Assembly (NCBI GenBank): GCA_963969395.1
Contig: OZ017795.1
Span: 30,299,063 to 30,363,062, forward strand
DNA: 64,000 nt
Direction of reading: 5' to 3'
Source of the DNA: Pseudoscleropodium purum
Lineage: Eukaryota; Streptophyta; Bryopsida; Hypnales; Brachytheciaceae
Below, piece by piece: positions 50,364-63,660 of the stretch. Position 1 is the stretch's first letter, and every line of letters starts with the position of its first letter. Both the position numbers and the translations under genes were made by a program. The notes beneath the pieces were generated by a model. It did not search any database. It was not told the origin of the DNA and worked only from the letters and a program-made list of their open reading frames with translations.

Positions 50364-52313
50364 TTAAAGCTCCCCACAACTTGCAATAGTTACTGTGCTC
50401 TTAGTAGTTCCCTCCGAGCTGCCCAAGTCATTCAAAGCGTCCAGAATTTCCTTCCCTGATCAAAATCACTCAATGACATCAGAAATCAGAAGACACGTTG
50501 CGAATGTCCAAAGATTCACGAGCGTTTCAGTCAAACTCCACATTTAAAAACGATAACTAGGGTCCTATTTAGATTGCACAAGTCCAACCTTAAAATTTGA
50601 ACCAACAGCATGTGCAACTGCGGGTGAGTTAACAGGCTTGAATTAATCCATTGCATTTATGACACATTTGAGCTAACAAGTGTCCAATCCACCTCAAAGA
50701 GGCACCTAAATAATTTTAGCTTGCAAGTAGGAGACATATAAGCGTCATCTCTTGTGCTCAATCTAGTTTCTTGGATTACAATGATTTATCCTATTACTAA
50801 GGCTGCAAAATTAGTGTAACTACAAAAAAAATTTCAGTGGAAATTAGAACAATAGAGTACTATTTCAACCCAGAACTAATTTAAAATAGTGTGACTTTGG
50901 TAAACTAGTGTCTTGAAACGATAAATCAACATTAAGCGAAACAAGATAAAATGGAAAAATAGATTTTTACGCAATCAAAGTGTATGGATTTCTTGTAGCT
51001 TATATGCAATCTGAAAATGCCCCAAGAGATGCACTGAAGTAGTACTGAAGAGTAGATGACATACCTTCAACAACTTTTCCAAACACTACGTGCTTTCCAT
51101 CCAATTCAGAGCAGTTACCCAATGAGATGAAGAACTGAGTACCTGTGAAACAGAATACCACACCACTTTCAACACCAGGAGAAAAAATTTAAATCGTTAA
51201 AAGTTGGCACTGAAAATTTCTAAGAAGATTCTAGGACTTCTTCAAGATCCTTGACAGAGGAATGGTATGTCAACACACCAACACGACCGGATAAAACATA
51301 AAATAATTTGTAAAGCATCATGCAAAGCATCTCCGTCTTCAGGTGGATAGATAACCAACAGGAAGTAAACCGACTACCAGGTCTTTCACAAATCATGCAA
51401 GCTAAATTCATAGCCCACCGAGAAGAAATTAAACATCTAGTTTTCATCCGAGATAACAAAGAGCTTACCATTTGTATGAGGACCAGTGTTGGCCATCGAG
51501 AGAACACCCTTCCCTTTATGCAAAAGCTTGAAATTCTCATCTTCAAACTTCTTCCCATATATCGACTTTCCACACTCGCCACCCTTAGAATACAATTAAA
51601 AGAAAAACAATTTCAGATTCAGCCTAAAAATGAGAAATTTCTTAAAGAACATTCCCTGATTGCATAATTCAGAGACTCGCGAGTGCGAAGGTCAACTGAT
51701 TTCTGAACAATCACCTGATAGAATAAGAATACAATTCTGAATGAAAATTACTGCTGTTCGAAGGGTATGGCAAATGATAATCTCCTTATTCTACAACACA
51801 ACTTGTTTCTCCTCAAGGAAGCACAGAGGTTCTCAATAAAACTAAACTGTGTCGGGAACTTTCAGTCGGCATCGTATAGAGAAATTTCCCCATGATTCAT
51901 TAGGAGGTCTCTCTATGGCCACAATGATCATGCGGGACTTCCATATAATCACTCCGACAATAGGGAGACCTGTCACGTATCATAGGGAATATCTCTTTGA
52001 TGATGTCCACAAGTTCCTGAAACAGTAAAATTCTACTGTTAAGCCTACTGCCTTCAAAACAATAAAAATCTCAAGGTATGTTTTCAACCAACATTCGTAA
52101 TAAACTCACCTGGGCTATGAAACCTGGAACAATCCGATGTATGGTGCTTCCAGCATACGAATTCCCATTCTCACCAGTACACAGAGCTCGGAAATTCTCC
52201 GCCGTTTTGGGAACCTTGTCCACTCGCAACTCGACCACGAGACGCCCTATGACACCGCCATTGACTGCTAATTCAAAGTAACACTTAGGATTTTTGCTCG
52301 ACCCACATCCCAT
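50364..52313 (-). CDS. Cyclophilin-type peptidyl-prolyl isomerase, MGCGSS N terminus
   Basis: The family catalyses cis-trans isomerisation of Xaa-Pro bonds. Secure exons are 52313-52110 ([40 protein letters not shown]), 51583-51469 ([32 protein letters not shown]), 51142-51065 ([20 protein letters not shown]) and 50455-50364 ([11 protein letters not shown] to IASCGEL and stop). These give 163 codons in phase. The short loop that normally carries GGD between Gln68 and GGECG was not found: a phase-0 microexon of about 30 nt is missing from my model, or the loop is altered (an open stretch after an AG near 52005 is the only candidate). Catalytic Arg and Phe of HRIVPGF and Gln/Phe of TQFF are present. 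The Trp that contacts cyclosporin in CypA is replaced by Glu in CSELDGKH. Gly2 and Cys3 fit N-terminal lipid modification. Confidence 0.85.
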
Positions 52314-54545
52314 ATCTGAATTGCACTATCTGCACATGATGAACGACGAAATAATAAACATTTATCAGCTAATATCATAGTCCCAAATCTGAAGTACACT
52401 TTCCTAAACCCCCCTTCGATCATATGTTTGAAGTCTCATATTTTCTTGGATCATAAATTTTGAGGTCTCACATTTGAAAACTTGCACTCAACACACTCTG
52501 AACCAGAGGCTCAAGTCGATTATTGGACATCACACTCTCTTTCAAACTAAATCAGGACTGGTAGATCTTGGAGATCCTCTTAACCTACCACAATGCAGCA
52601 AGTGACGATGAAGCAACAAGAGAAGCTCGTGAAGAAGTTTTCTGCTTTGACCCAATAACCACAGAATTTCTTGTTTCAAAGCACCAGCAACTCAAGACAT
52701 TGTAAAAGAGCTTCCAAAGACATCCTACAGTCAACAAAACTACAGTCAACAAAAGGAGTCAGCAATTACGTCTTTTCCTCAAGCTAGATCACCTATTAAC
52801 CCGTCATTGCCCAAATGGCGAAAAGAAACCGCATCCATGTCTATAGAAGTCGAAATATATCATTTAGGAAGCTTCAAGAAAGGTGGCGAAATGCATCAAC
52901 GGAAAGGAGCATCACATCTTACAGTTGTAAATACTAGAATGTTGTTTAAAAAGTTGCTTTAACTGTCTATTAGCTTCTAATGTGGACTTCCTATTTATTT
53001 TTAAACTTTCGCACTTGGGGTTAATCCTACCAACAGTCTTCTAAAGTTCACAATGCTCAACAGCACAGTCAATCAAAAGAGTGTAAACTTATCACCAAAA
53101 CCCAACAGAAACCATGAAATCCACGGCAGGTTCTCCTATTTCCACGCACTTCACCCCAAATTTGGTTTGAATTTCAAATTTCAGTAGTGCATCGGAGTTC
53201 AAATTTGAAGTTTCAGAGACCAAATATAACTACTTACTACATTAGTAGCACATTAATATCAAATGTTAGTGCCCTTGGGAATTGTTCAACACTGCTTCAA
53301 CAATCCATCAGCATCTCCAACTTCTAATTCCACAGGACATAATTGCATACTGAATTTGAAAGCCTTACATTCGATTCCAAAGTCGCACTCCATAACCTAG
53401 TCCCACTCTAATGCGAAATCAGCTTAAACGTTGAGTCCCACACTTAGATTAGAGAAAATCTCAAACATCAAAACAGAGTAAAATCTGATATTCCACTGGA
53501 TCTAGCCTCCCAAGATCGAGAGAACACATTGCGTCCACAAGAACATCAACTCTTACAGAGTCTGAAACCGCGATCCTACACTAACTCAACTCTTTCTCAT
53601 TCTCACTGTGACTGTGAAATGACCTAAAGCTCGAAAACACCGACCATACCAATGCAGCTCTCACCTCAATCACCCGAGATTCAAAAGCTGATAAAGAAAC
53701 AATCGCAGGACCTGATCTTCGCACTCTTCGCTCCAGCGTCACCCGACACCAATCCAATCCAATTCCTTGTTTACTGTTCACCCAACACTCCTGTTCCACA
53801 ATACAAACAATCCACAAGAACCTGTCAAACCCCCAAGATCAGAGGGTTCACCTATTCTACCAAGAACGCCCTCTAATTACCTACATTGCGCATCCCAATG
53901 CAGCTCCCATACAACCAAGCACCCACACCACACCATCCAGCAGAAGACTCCTCTAAATTCCGTTTTGAAACATTCGCCTACCCATCCACGCAGCTTTTCC
54001 ACCCAAGAAAGAGCCCCCCATTGAGCTCCATCGATCAAGAAAGAAGTGATAGTACAAGTACCGTCACAATTGAAGCTCCCCAATGCGAGATCCGCCGATG
54101 GCCATGGCCTGGAAGCTCAACTGCTTGCTGCGAGTCACCATTGGGAAACACATTGATCTCGATCGGTGTGAAGGGAATGCATGCGCGCATGGAAGTCGCG
54201 CCTTGTGTGGTGTTGGGTTGTGAGGGGACGCAGTGAGAGCTCCTGTTAGAGCGGCATGGCCAGACTGGAATCGAAGATGTAAGGACCCAGGGGGAGCAGG
54301 TTCCAAGGGGAAACAACAAAGTGTGATTATGGGAAAGTGGAGGAGGGGGAGAAGAGACAGAGAGCGGCTCATCAAGGCAAAGCGAAAGCAAAAGGAAAGC
54401 AAAGGGAAAGCAAAGGGAAAGCAAAGCAGGCAAGGAGAGGAGCAACAAAGGGGAAGCAGGAGGGGGGGGAGAGCGTGGCGAGAGAGCCGGGCTGGGGACG
54501 GGCAGGCCGGGCAGTCAAATTTTGGGAGGTAAATTTTTGCCAGAA
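52314..54545 (-). promoter_or_regulatory. Upstream region of the cyclophilin gene
   Basis: The DNA is non-coding by inspection. Composition becomes GC-rich from about 53.6 to 54.5 kb, as expected of a promoter with a 5' UTR exon, and AG acceptors lie just before the ATG at 52313, so a long 5' UTR intron is possible. A CTTTCCCTTTG-type pyrimidine repeat (minus strand) lies at 54370-54430. Open frames on both strands in the GC-rich part lack motifs. Confidence 0.4.
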
Positions 54546-54640
54546 TCTACCCTGAAACGCCGGCCTGGGCAGTGATCACCATGGAAATCATCCTTTTGGA
54601 TTCCCTGTGAATCATTTGCTCAATGTTGGAGGAAAACCAT
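54546..54640. repeat. Inverted copy of the 44.9/49.9-kb repeat
   Basis: GTGATCACCATGGAAATCAT followed by CCTTTTGG and TGAATCATTTGCT is the reverse complement of the end of the repeat at 49940-50010. The two copies lie on either side of the cyclophilin gene in opposite orientation. Confidence 0.6.
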
Positions 54641-56635
54641 TTGTTAGTTCATTGTCAATTGGTTAAATATTCCAAACTAAACAAAAAAAAATTGGTAGGA
54701 ACAGCAATCAATTGGTGTGTAAATTAAAGGATCCAAAACCAAACAAAAAAATTAGTAGGAACTGCAACCAACCAACCAGTGTCCAATGTACAAAAGTAAA
54801 AGATGGATATGTAGCCACCACTTTCATGAAATTTTCAAGTTTCAATTGCTTGCTATTTCAAATCCAAGGTTCAATTCAAACCTAGACCAACGGTTGTAGT
54901 AGACAAAAAGCCTTTGTTCATTGGATTGTCTACCTTGGTATAGAAAGATATTGCTATGTCATTATTGATATTGTCTGTTTAGTGAATGGTTTCATATTAG
55001 GAATTGGACGTCCAATGAGATTGTACCTTCACTCCTTTAGAGAAAGTTCATTCACAACTCCCTTCAAGGTGAATAAACTTGTATTGTCTTCTAAATAAAA
55101 TTTGGGATTATTGTCCAAAGTGATCCCAAGCTTGTCTATTAAAAATATGCCTTCATCTTCAATTTTGGTGGGAGAGGGTGATAACATGGCCTTAACTCCA
55201 AGTAGACACTTGTTCACTATTAATGCTCTACTAGACAAAATACTATCTTCAACCAATGAAAATGGTTGTTATCTTCTTTGCTAACTTTCTACATTTGAGT
55301 TGAGTTAATGGAGGAAGATATGTTCTAGGACAAAGCAATTAAATATCACTTTAGCATTGGCCATGGAAAGGCTTGGAGTGCTTGAACAAGGTGGCTAGCC
55401 TCTATATTGTTGTCTATATCTACCTAATGTAATGAAATATAGAATTTAATTTCAAAACCAATACATCCTTGAAGCGAAACGATTGTAACCTCTATAAATT
55501 TGAAAGTGAAAGAAGGTGGGTGGTCAAAATTTGCCTTGAGTTGATATTGGAAAGAAATGCACTAGGAGATTTTAATATAAAAAGGATACAATGGGTGCCC
55601 TTGGAAAAAAAAACTTTCTCTATAAAGAAGAGGCAAATTACTAGAGTAGCTTCAAAAACTTTCCAAATGCTATTGGGTAGCATATGAATCATTTGTTTAT
55701 AAAAAACAACAGCATTCAATGGTGGTCAAACTATTGAATAAGAGTTTCCTTTTCATACAAAATTCCAAAGATGAACATGTGTACTTTTGTCTTAACAAGT
55801 ATCTTGGTTACATTGAAGGATTCTTTGTCATCCATTGGACACTTATAGTCCACCACGTTGTTCTAAGGTTAACCCCTGAAAGGATGATATCTATCACCAA
55901 GGTACTTTGTCCAAAAAATGATCTCATTTTTGGACCAACAAGTACTTTCTTCATTTCTATAGTAATTGAGAAAGTCATCCATTGGACACTTTTTGACTAT
56001 AACATCCTTACAAGGTTAAATGACATTTATTTGCCTAAGGTAGGAGATTCAAAAAGTGCCTATTGAATCCTTAAAGTAGCAAACTACATTTTTTGGCAAC
56101 ATAGCAATTTTGGGCAGTTTACTACAAACAACATTTTTATTTTTTTATTTTAGATTTTCATACAGCATATATCTAAAGAGTAGATTTAAGGCCCAACAAT
56201 TTTCATAAATTTTGACTATATGATTAAAAAGTAATTGCATGATATGGAGTATATAATTTTCATTGTACGGCTTATAGGCCATGCAACTCAAAAAAATTCT
56301 TTAAAATAAAAATTTGAAAATTGGATTTCTAGATTTATATATGCATGGAAAGCTTTGAATCATTTCATTTTGATTAATGAGATGAAAGTTATGAGGAATT
56401 TTAGTTTGCAAGAAATTGTAGATTCTTTACTCTAAAATAAACTTTGAAGTCCTTCATTTTTTTAACTTAATTTTCAATATTTTTTGAAAAAAATAAAAAC
56501 ATAGGATGTAGATTGATAACTACAACATTACTATCATGGGAATTTTTATTTTTCAATTCCATAACTAAATTCTTAACAACTTAGTATTTTGAATCATTTT
56601 CTACTTCTTTCTACTTCTATTTTTTTCATTAGATG
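54641..56635. other. AT-rich intergenic DNA with fold-back repeat copy
   Basis: No gene is supported. Position 55800-56060 contains two GTCATCCATTGGACACTT segments about 150 bp apart and GACCAACAAG, resembling the intronic fold-back family at 43.3 kb. Other open frames are short and without motifs. Confidence 0.45.
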
Positions 56636-56639
56636 GGAT

Positions 56640-56900
56640 TTGAGGGCAATAGAAGCTTGTTTCAAGCTTATTCCCTTCATTATTCCCTCCACAATGAAGG
56701 AAAAATCTATTGTCAAAAAAATATGAAAAATGAAAAATTCTTAAAATGAAAAAAAAAAGTTAAATTTTTTTTTTGAAAAATGATAATTTTATATGACATG
56801 GCAAGGTCTCAACCAAGTCATATTACTATTGTATAGTGGTGCAGTTTGCTTGTGAACTTGCGGGCTTTTGTTGCCCTTGAATCCCTTCTAATGCCTATAA
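56640..56900. repeat. Decayed repeat, copy related to 60.69 kb
   Basis: This aligns with 60690-60980: AGAAGCTTGTTTCAAGC against AGAAGCATGTTTCGGGC, TGACATGGCAAGGTCTC against TGACGTGGCAAGATCTC, and TCTAATGCC at the end of both. Differences are mostly C to T or G to A. Confidence 0.65.
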
Positions 56901-59900
56901 TTATATTGTACATTTCCAAATGATCTGAATTTTTTTAAAGCATGTAGCCAACTTGCCTTGAAGAACAAATCCAAAGAGTTGCAAATATTTTGGACATTTT
57001 TCATACAAATGTGACCTTGCAAAGTGCAACTACCCAATTTTCTACTAGGCCCAAAAAATATTTTTGTCAATTCAGACACTAATATCTTTCAATCCACATG
57101 GTGGAAATTTTGAAATTTTTCAACATCTTCTCAAACCAATGTACTACAAGATCCTACAATTATATGTGTCCGAAACTTTTTTTTTCTAAAAATTTGGTAC
57201 TTGTACTAGAAATGGCAATTTTAGAATGTTTTTGGTGAAAACATAGTCAAAAATCTTTAGGAGCTAGTTAGTCCAACTACAAGTTTTCATGTCCTCCTCA
57301 AATTTGAACCTCTACCTAGTTATATTTATTGCTTATCTAGCTAAATTAGAATGTCTAAATTCCACAACATTGAATTGATTAGGGATCTTAAAAATAATGA
57401 TGTAGATGTTGCCTTACTAGATATTTTATATTGAAGTAGTTTATATAGTGTTAGAAGCTAGGTTTGAAGACAATAATGCCACATGATGTTGTGTAATTTG
57501 ATCTTCTTTTGTAGTAGTATAGGCAAAAAAAATCCTATTGAAGGAAGAAAGAATTTTTTTATAAATACAATAGCTTGTAAATAGTAGTTATTTGCTTTCA
57601 AGATGTATGTAAGAAAATACCAAATGGATGGACATAACTTTTGGGGATTTATGGGCTTCAATTAATTGAAGTGTATTTTTTAAATTGAAATATTTGAACC
57701 TTCAATTGAAATTGTTGTTCAAATTGCAAAGTGCCAATGTGTGAGCACCTTGAGATGTGAAAGGGATTTTTCAGTGCAAAAATAACATTAAGTAGAAACT
57801 TCAAAATTGCACAACAACAATAAATCTAGATAGTGTAATGAAATTGACTTGGAAGAACTAGATATAGATTTCAACAATAGACTAGTTGATGCCCTTGTCT
57901 TATAGAAGAACTCTACTAAGTTTCGACATTTATATACTAATACAAAGCAATATTTTACATAGGCAACAAAAGATTCATTAGAAAAAGGTAAAAACTTTGG
58001 TTCTTGAATTCTTTTCATTACTACTCCCAACTCCATCTTGAATGAATTGGGAAGATCCTTGACCTTCAAATGGTGAAGGGCTATGCCAAATTCAACTCTT
58101 GTCAAGTACGAAATTTTAATTAATATTTTTAGTTTGAAATTGTTTCTTTTTTTACATTGTAGGAATCCACCAATTTAATTGGTGCCAATTCCAATTCAAG
58201 AGAAATGTGTTGGTGAAAATTTGATATGGCAAGAAATAAACCAATATAGGAGGAGACTCATGAATTGACTAGGCATTTTCAATCGACCCTAGAATAGTGG
58301 CAAAAATAGCGCATATAGGTTCATAAATGAATGAAAGTTTTTTAAGGTTAGAGAGTGCCAACACATGTGAATGCTTTTAGGATTGGATGCAAGTAACGAG
58401 GCTAGTAGAATGTTTGATTGTTGCTAATCATTGTGTTTTAATCAGTTGAAGGTAAAATATACATTTATGTACTTATGCACGGTTTAAAATTCAATTTTTG
58501 ATGTCAGAGACTTAAATGAAAACATGATCCAAATTTTTTATATGCATTGCATACATTAAAGACCTTTATGAGCATCTTTGGCTTTATACTTATCAACTTT
58601 TGGATTGACTTGCTCTATTCAAATCCATTTTAGAATTCATTATTGCTCCAATCTATAAGCATAAATAGGGACCTACGCATCTTCCACTTTCAAAAAATCA
58701 TACTTAATTCATTCCTACTCTAAAAGTCTCAATTAAAATTGCCACTCTACTATTTTTTTTCATTTCTCTTTCTACCTAAAATATGTGAAACCAAGATTTC
58801 GATGTACAAATTTTCCTATGATGTTGTATTTCTCCTCATTCAAGAGCCTTCTACCTTATTCTTTTGCAATGAAAAAGATGCAACCGATGACCATTGAAAA
58901 AAACCCAATAAACCTCCATTTAAAAAAAAATGGTCTATTTCCATGGAAGGAGGAAATGAAAATTTGCCAACCTCTGCTGCACTGTGTGAACGTGTCCTAA
59001 CCGTGGCCATTCACCGACATCAAATAAACAAGTGTTTCATGTCTTTCTCATTTATGCAACTCTAATTACTTTTTCATCTTTTTTTAATACAAATGTTCAT
59101 AAGAAACTTTCAGTTAAAAAAAACACATTCACACCAATCGCTTGATTTGGTGAATAAATTAAAAGTGGCAGGATAAATAGATATGAAATGAATGGCAACA
59201 GTGGCATAAATGAAGTTATTAAAGCTTCGAAGATCCTTTGCTTGAATGTCAGGCTCTCTTCCACGATCTTCAGTTCATGTGCAGAATGATGTGCTCTGCA
59301 TGACTAAGTTTAGATGGAGGACGTGATAAATAAATGTCTCCACTCTCCACTAAGGTAATTTATGTACCCCAATTATGGGCACCAATAGAAATGGAGCATT
59401 GTTGCTATCATCATCTAAAATAATAAATATAGATCTTATTGCCAAGCGAAACAAGATTCCAACGCAAGTTATAGTAACTACATCTAAAATTGCACAAATA
59501 CAGTGTGGGCCACGAAAGATTGAACCCTCTATTTGTCTCATGTTTTATCCTTGTAGAAAATAATGGAATTTTTTGTTTGCCACACATGATGAAATTTGCA
59601 AATTCTAGATTCATATTTATAATTAGAGACCCTAAATTAGCTAAGAGGTAAGATGAAATATAAAATTTAAGCGGCACAAAATAGGGGGCAATTTTTGACA
59701 TTTACCCTCTAGCAAGGCAATAGAGGGGTCGATCCTACCTGGCCAACGATGTGTAGCGTAAGCAATGTGCTCTAGAAAATAAACAACAATTTTGGCACAT
59801 TGCTACACTTAGACTTTGAATCAAACTACAAGTGGTTTTGTAAATTTGAGATGGATGGTGAATTAGTTACAAATTTTCAGAGATTTGAGGTATAGTGTGC

Positions 59901-60685
59901 CAAAAGTGTCATATAGGTGATGCCAAAATGAATTTGATGCACATAAAGGAATGATAGTAGAAAAGTTAAAAACAACATAAAGTGCACCCAAAATTAATCA
60001 CTTGTAAAGTTACCACCTTTATGGTTCTATTAATAGAATTGTACACTACTCAAGATTCATTTAACATTTGTCCTTGTTATATACACCATTTTGGGAAATC
60101 TTCCTTGTTAATTTTTCCTTCAAAAATAGGGGTCAATTTTTGAGGAGTTGTCTATTTTAGGTGTAGTTACCTTAGATTGCATTATTTGAACATGGAATGA
60201 ACAAGCTTGTGGATTTTCAAAACATGGCAATCTAATTAAAAGTTTGCTCAAAATCATCCTAAGGAGATTTGGATAGGTTGTGACTCAATTATGTCTTGAT
60301 TGTATATTGTCTTTTGGCATTATGTAGTTTTTGTATTGCTTCTTGGCCCAAGTGTATGTGTTACATTTTGGATAGTGATGATTATAGGTCCACAAATTGC
60401 ACTCAATAGATTTCCTTTAGAGCAATAAATCTCTTAAGATTATAGGAATTTTTAAAAAGAATATTTGGTAATGTGTTTTCTTTTTCTTAGTGGATGAAAT
60501 TTCAAAATTACTACATAATCTTTGTGCAATACTATTCTTTCATGAATTTTTATGTATTTTTGATGAATAAATAGTTTTCATCCATTCTTTCACGTCTCAC
60601 TTAAATTTGCAGATAGAAATAACTTCATCATTCCAATAAAGATCACTTTGTTTAAAAGAAATAAAACAAAACATTAGAAGAGTTT
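56901..60685. other. AT-rich intergenic DNA, no gene seen
   Basis: Only short open frames are present (such as minus 57788-58105 and minus 59411-59701). None has a family motif, a partner exon or unusual codon use. No RNA gene was recognised. Confidence 0.45.
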
Positions 60686-60689
60686 TGGG

Positions 60690-60980
60690 GGGTCTAGAAG
60701 CATGTTTCGGGCCTGTTCTCCCGTAGCTGTTCCTTGCAACGAGGGGAATGGCCCGTTGAGAATTTTCTTTTTCATTAAAAAATAATAATAATAAATTTTT
60801 TTAGTCTCCAAATGCAAAAAATAAAATAAAATAAAAATTGGTCAATGACGTGGCAAGATCTCGGCCACATCAGACCGTTACACCGAACCTGATTCCTGCG
60901 TTCGCAAGCTGTGATAACTCAGAGGCATCCAGAGGCCCTAAAAATCTTCTAATGCCCTTGTATGCTACTCTAATGCCTTA
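60690..60980. repeat. Dispersed repeat, less decayed copy
   Basis: This GC-richer island in AT-rich DNA retains several CpG sites (GTTTCGGGCC, CTCCCGTAGC, CTCGGCCACATC, CGTTCGCAAG). The related copy at 56640-56900 has lost most of them. It has no open frame and no identified ends. Confidence 0.6.
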
Positions 60981-63045
60981 GAACATCTCCACCTCCATGG
61001 CAAAACTCCATCACCTTCAAATATTGAGTTACATAAATTAGGCCCAAGTATAACCAACCCATTCATTCACCTCTTTAATGGAAAATCTTAGAATTTATTA
61101 ATTATCATGAATGATTAAAATTTGGAAAATTTGGAATTCATACATGGATATCAAATATTCTAATTTAGCTTAAAGTATTTAAGAAATACAAAAAAAAAAA
61201 TCAATGACAAAATATTGGGTAAATTTCACATTTATCCTTGAGTGGATCACTACTTTAATCCCTTCTTCTTGTGCAACTTGTTATATTATGTTCTAATCAA
61301 TAGCAAATCTTTTAGGTCCTCATATACCTACAACTAGGTTGAAGACTTGTAGGTTTACATCTCTATGCTCACATATACTAGTATCATTAGATTTTTTGGA
61401 CACTATTTCACCAATTCCATCCCAGATAGGCTTGGGGATTTGTTCAATCTTTTTTTGCTATAATAAAATATCTAAACAAAAAGGACAAATACAATTAAAA
61501 TACCATAAATAGGCATCTTCATCTTATACTTGGTTGCCACATAAGATATCTATAAAAGCCTGCAAAGTCTATGTTGTTGCACATTCTATTGGCATATTGC
61601 TCCTATCTGATAAATTATAGAATCTAATAGATCACAATAGTAAATACAAAATTTCAATGCATAGCCAAGGTAAAGACAAATATTTCACAATTCCTTAGCA
61701 AACTCATTTTTTGGAGAAGTTATGCAAGGATAGAATACTATTTTTGTCCAAAAATGCCAAAAGTTGGCCTATCGAGTTTTGACTTCAAAAGGTGGTAATC
61801 AAAAGTGGGGATGTTCTGAGGGTTGCTATTATGTAAGCATAGGAGTGTAAACCCATGAGCTTAGAATACTATACACCTATGTTATAGGTGTATATACTAA
61901 AGAAATTGTTTATGATCAAAGACTATATATGTTATAAATACTCATATTATAGGTGTTTATGATACATATACCTTCTATAGTGTATGGTATCTATATTATA
62001 GGTACCTATATTGTAGGCTCAATGCTCACAAACTCTTGTTTTTGGGCTCACATATTAATACCATTGGGGATGTTCTTACTTTAAATTAAATTAACTATTG
62101 TAGTGGTTGACTTTTGTAAAAGTTGGAAGGATTTTAGAGAAAAGACAAAGTGACTAGTTTTTTTATTACCAATATTTCACTCAAAAAGAAAATAATTTTT
62201 GAGGGGATGAAATATTCCTCCATTCTTAGTGGATAAAATTGTCAAATTGCTAATATTTTTTTTAAGGCATTAGATGTTTTTCAACTTGTGTAGACAATTG
62301 TGACTTTCCAAAGATTCCCAAAGGTTCCCAAACTCTAATAATTCAGCCTAGCAATTGCCTAATGTGGCACAACGACTACCATATCAGATAGTAATAATAA
62401 AATTTTAAATAATTTAATTTTTAATTATTATAAAATTTTAACAATCCATAGCAAGTGGAACATGCCTAAAATATCCCTCTTCTTGCTAATATCTCTTCTA
62501 ATGATGGTAATGCTTTGTTTTGGACAAATATATACACTTTAAATGAATTAATTCTAGTTCAATCCATATTTTCCATGTTTCATCACTCCACCAAGGATAG
62601 TTTTCATTGTCTATTTTTTCTTTTTTGAGCAAAATTAATCTTATTGTTAGATGGAAGCTTCATCCTCCTAGTATATATAAGATAAGTACCCTATATTAGA
62701 GTTAGATTCATTAAAAAATAATTCAATATGGAATTCTATGAAATTTTTGTAAATTATAATTTTGCATAATTGAATAGCATAGAAAATATTAATATCGTAA
62801 TCTTAATTCTAAAAAGAAAAGCCAAAGTCATGAGTTTTAATAAATTTGGCACAAGTACAAGTAAAACTTAAGAGTATAGGTAAAGCTGTGAGTATTGCTA
62901 AAGGTTACAAAATATTTTAAACCTAGAAAACAAGCTTTGAAGAATTCTAAATTGAGTTAACTAATGGAAATTCCACACACCCCAAAATGGTTTCGTATAT
63001 GATTCTAAAGTCTAGTACATCCAAAATTGTACCTTCCCAAAATTG
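60981..63045. other. AT-rich intergenic DNA, no gene seen
   Basis: No gene is supported. Around 61840-62020 a short motif TATTATAGGT and its variants recur several times within 180 bp. Near 62340-62390 a fragment (AATGTGGCACAACGA) resembles the repeat fragment at 46.36 kb. Confidence 0.4.
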
Positions 63046-63049
63046 CCAT

Positions 63050-63660
63050 CATCACTCCGTGTACACCCGTATGCCTTGTACTATTGCCACAATCCAACTA
63101 AAAGTAAAACAAAATAGTTTTTAGATTTTCTAATTTATTAAAACTTGAAAATCCCATTATTTTCACACCATAGTGCAATAGGTTGTATTCTTAGAACATA
63201 TAAAAAGTTTTATGCAAAAGCTTTGTTTTGTGGCATTTTCACATGCAATGTAAAAGTTATGGTTTTTCCAATGGAAAATATTTTTTAGTTTAATTTTTAA
63301 TTTAAATAAATCCATTACTTTCACACGATATGTTCAAATGCCATGAAATTGGCATGAATAGAAAGCTTTATGCACAAAGAAGTAGAAAGATTCTTGTTTT
63401 ATGGTGTTTGAATATGCGATGTAAAAATTATGAATTTTCAAAAAAGGAAAAAATAATATAATTCAAATTTTGCATTCATAAAAACTTTCCATTGAAATTC
63501 AATAACTTTCATATTGTAGGTCCAAACACCATGAAGCAAAGTTTGTGCACCCTTTCTTGCCAAGAGCTTTCCAATGATATTACGAACACTACTAGACACC
63601 TCACAATTTGTTGAATCTCAACTTATTAAGCAAACAAATAAAACAAAACAAACAATCTAA
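63050..63660. repeat. Dispersed AT-rich repeat, third copy
   Basis: This matches the tandem pair at 15.2-16.2 kb: ACTATTGCCACAATC, TTTTGTTTTGTGGCATTT, ACATGCAATG, CATGAAATTGGCATGAATAG, AATTCAATAACTTTC and AAACAAAACAAACAAT. It has no coding content. Confidence 0.65.

Noticed and set aside
54035..54448. Minus-strand open frames of 112-137 codons before the cyclophilin gene
   Set aside because: They are Leu/Ser/Pro-rich, without motifs, and fit a GC-rich promoter or 5' UTR better than coding sequence.
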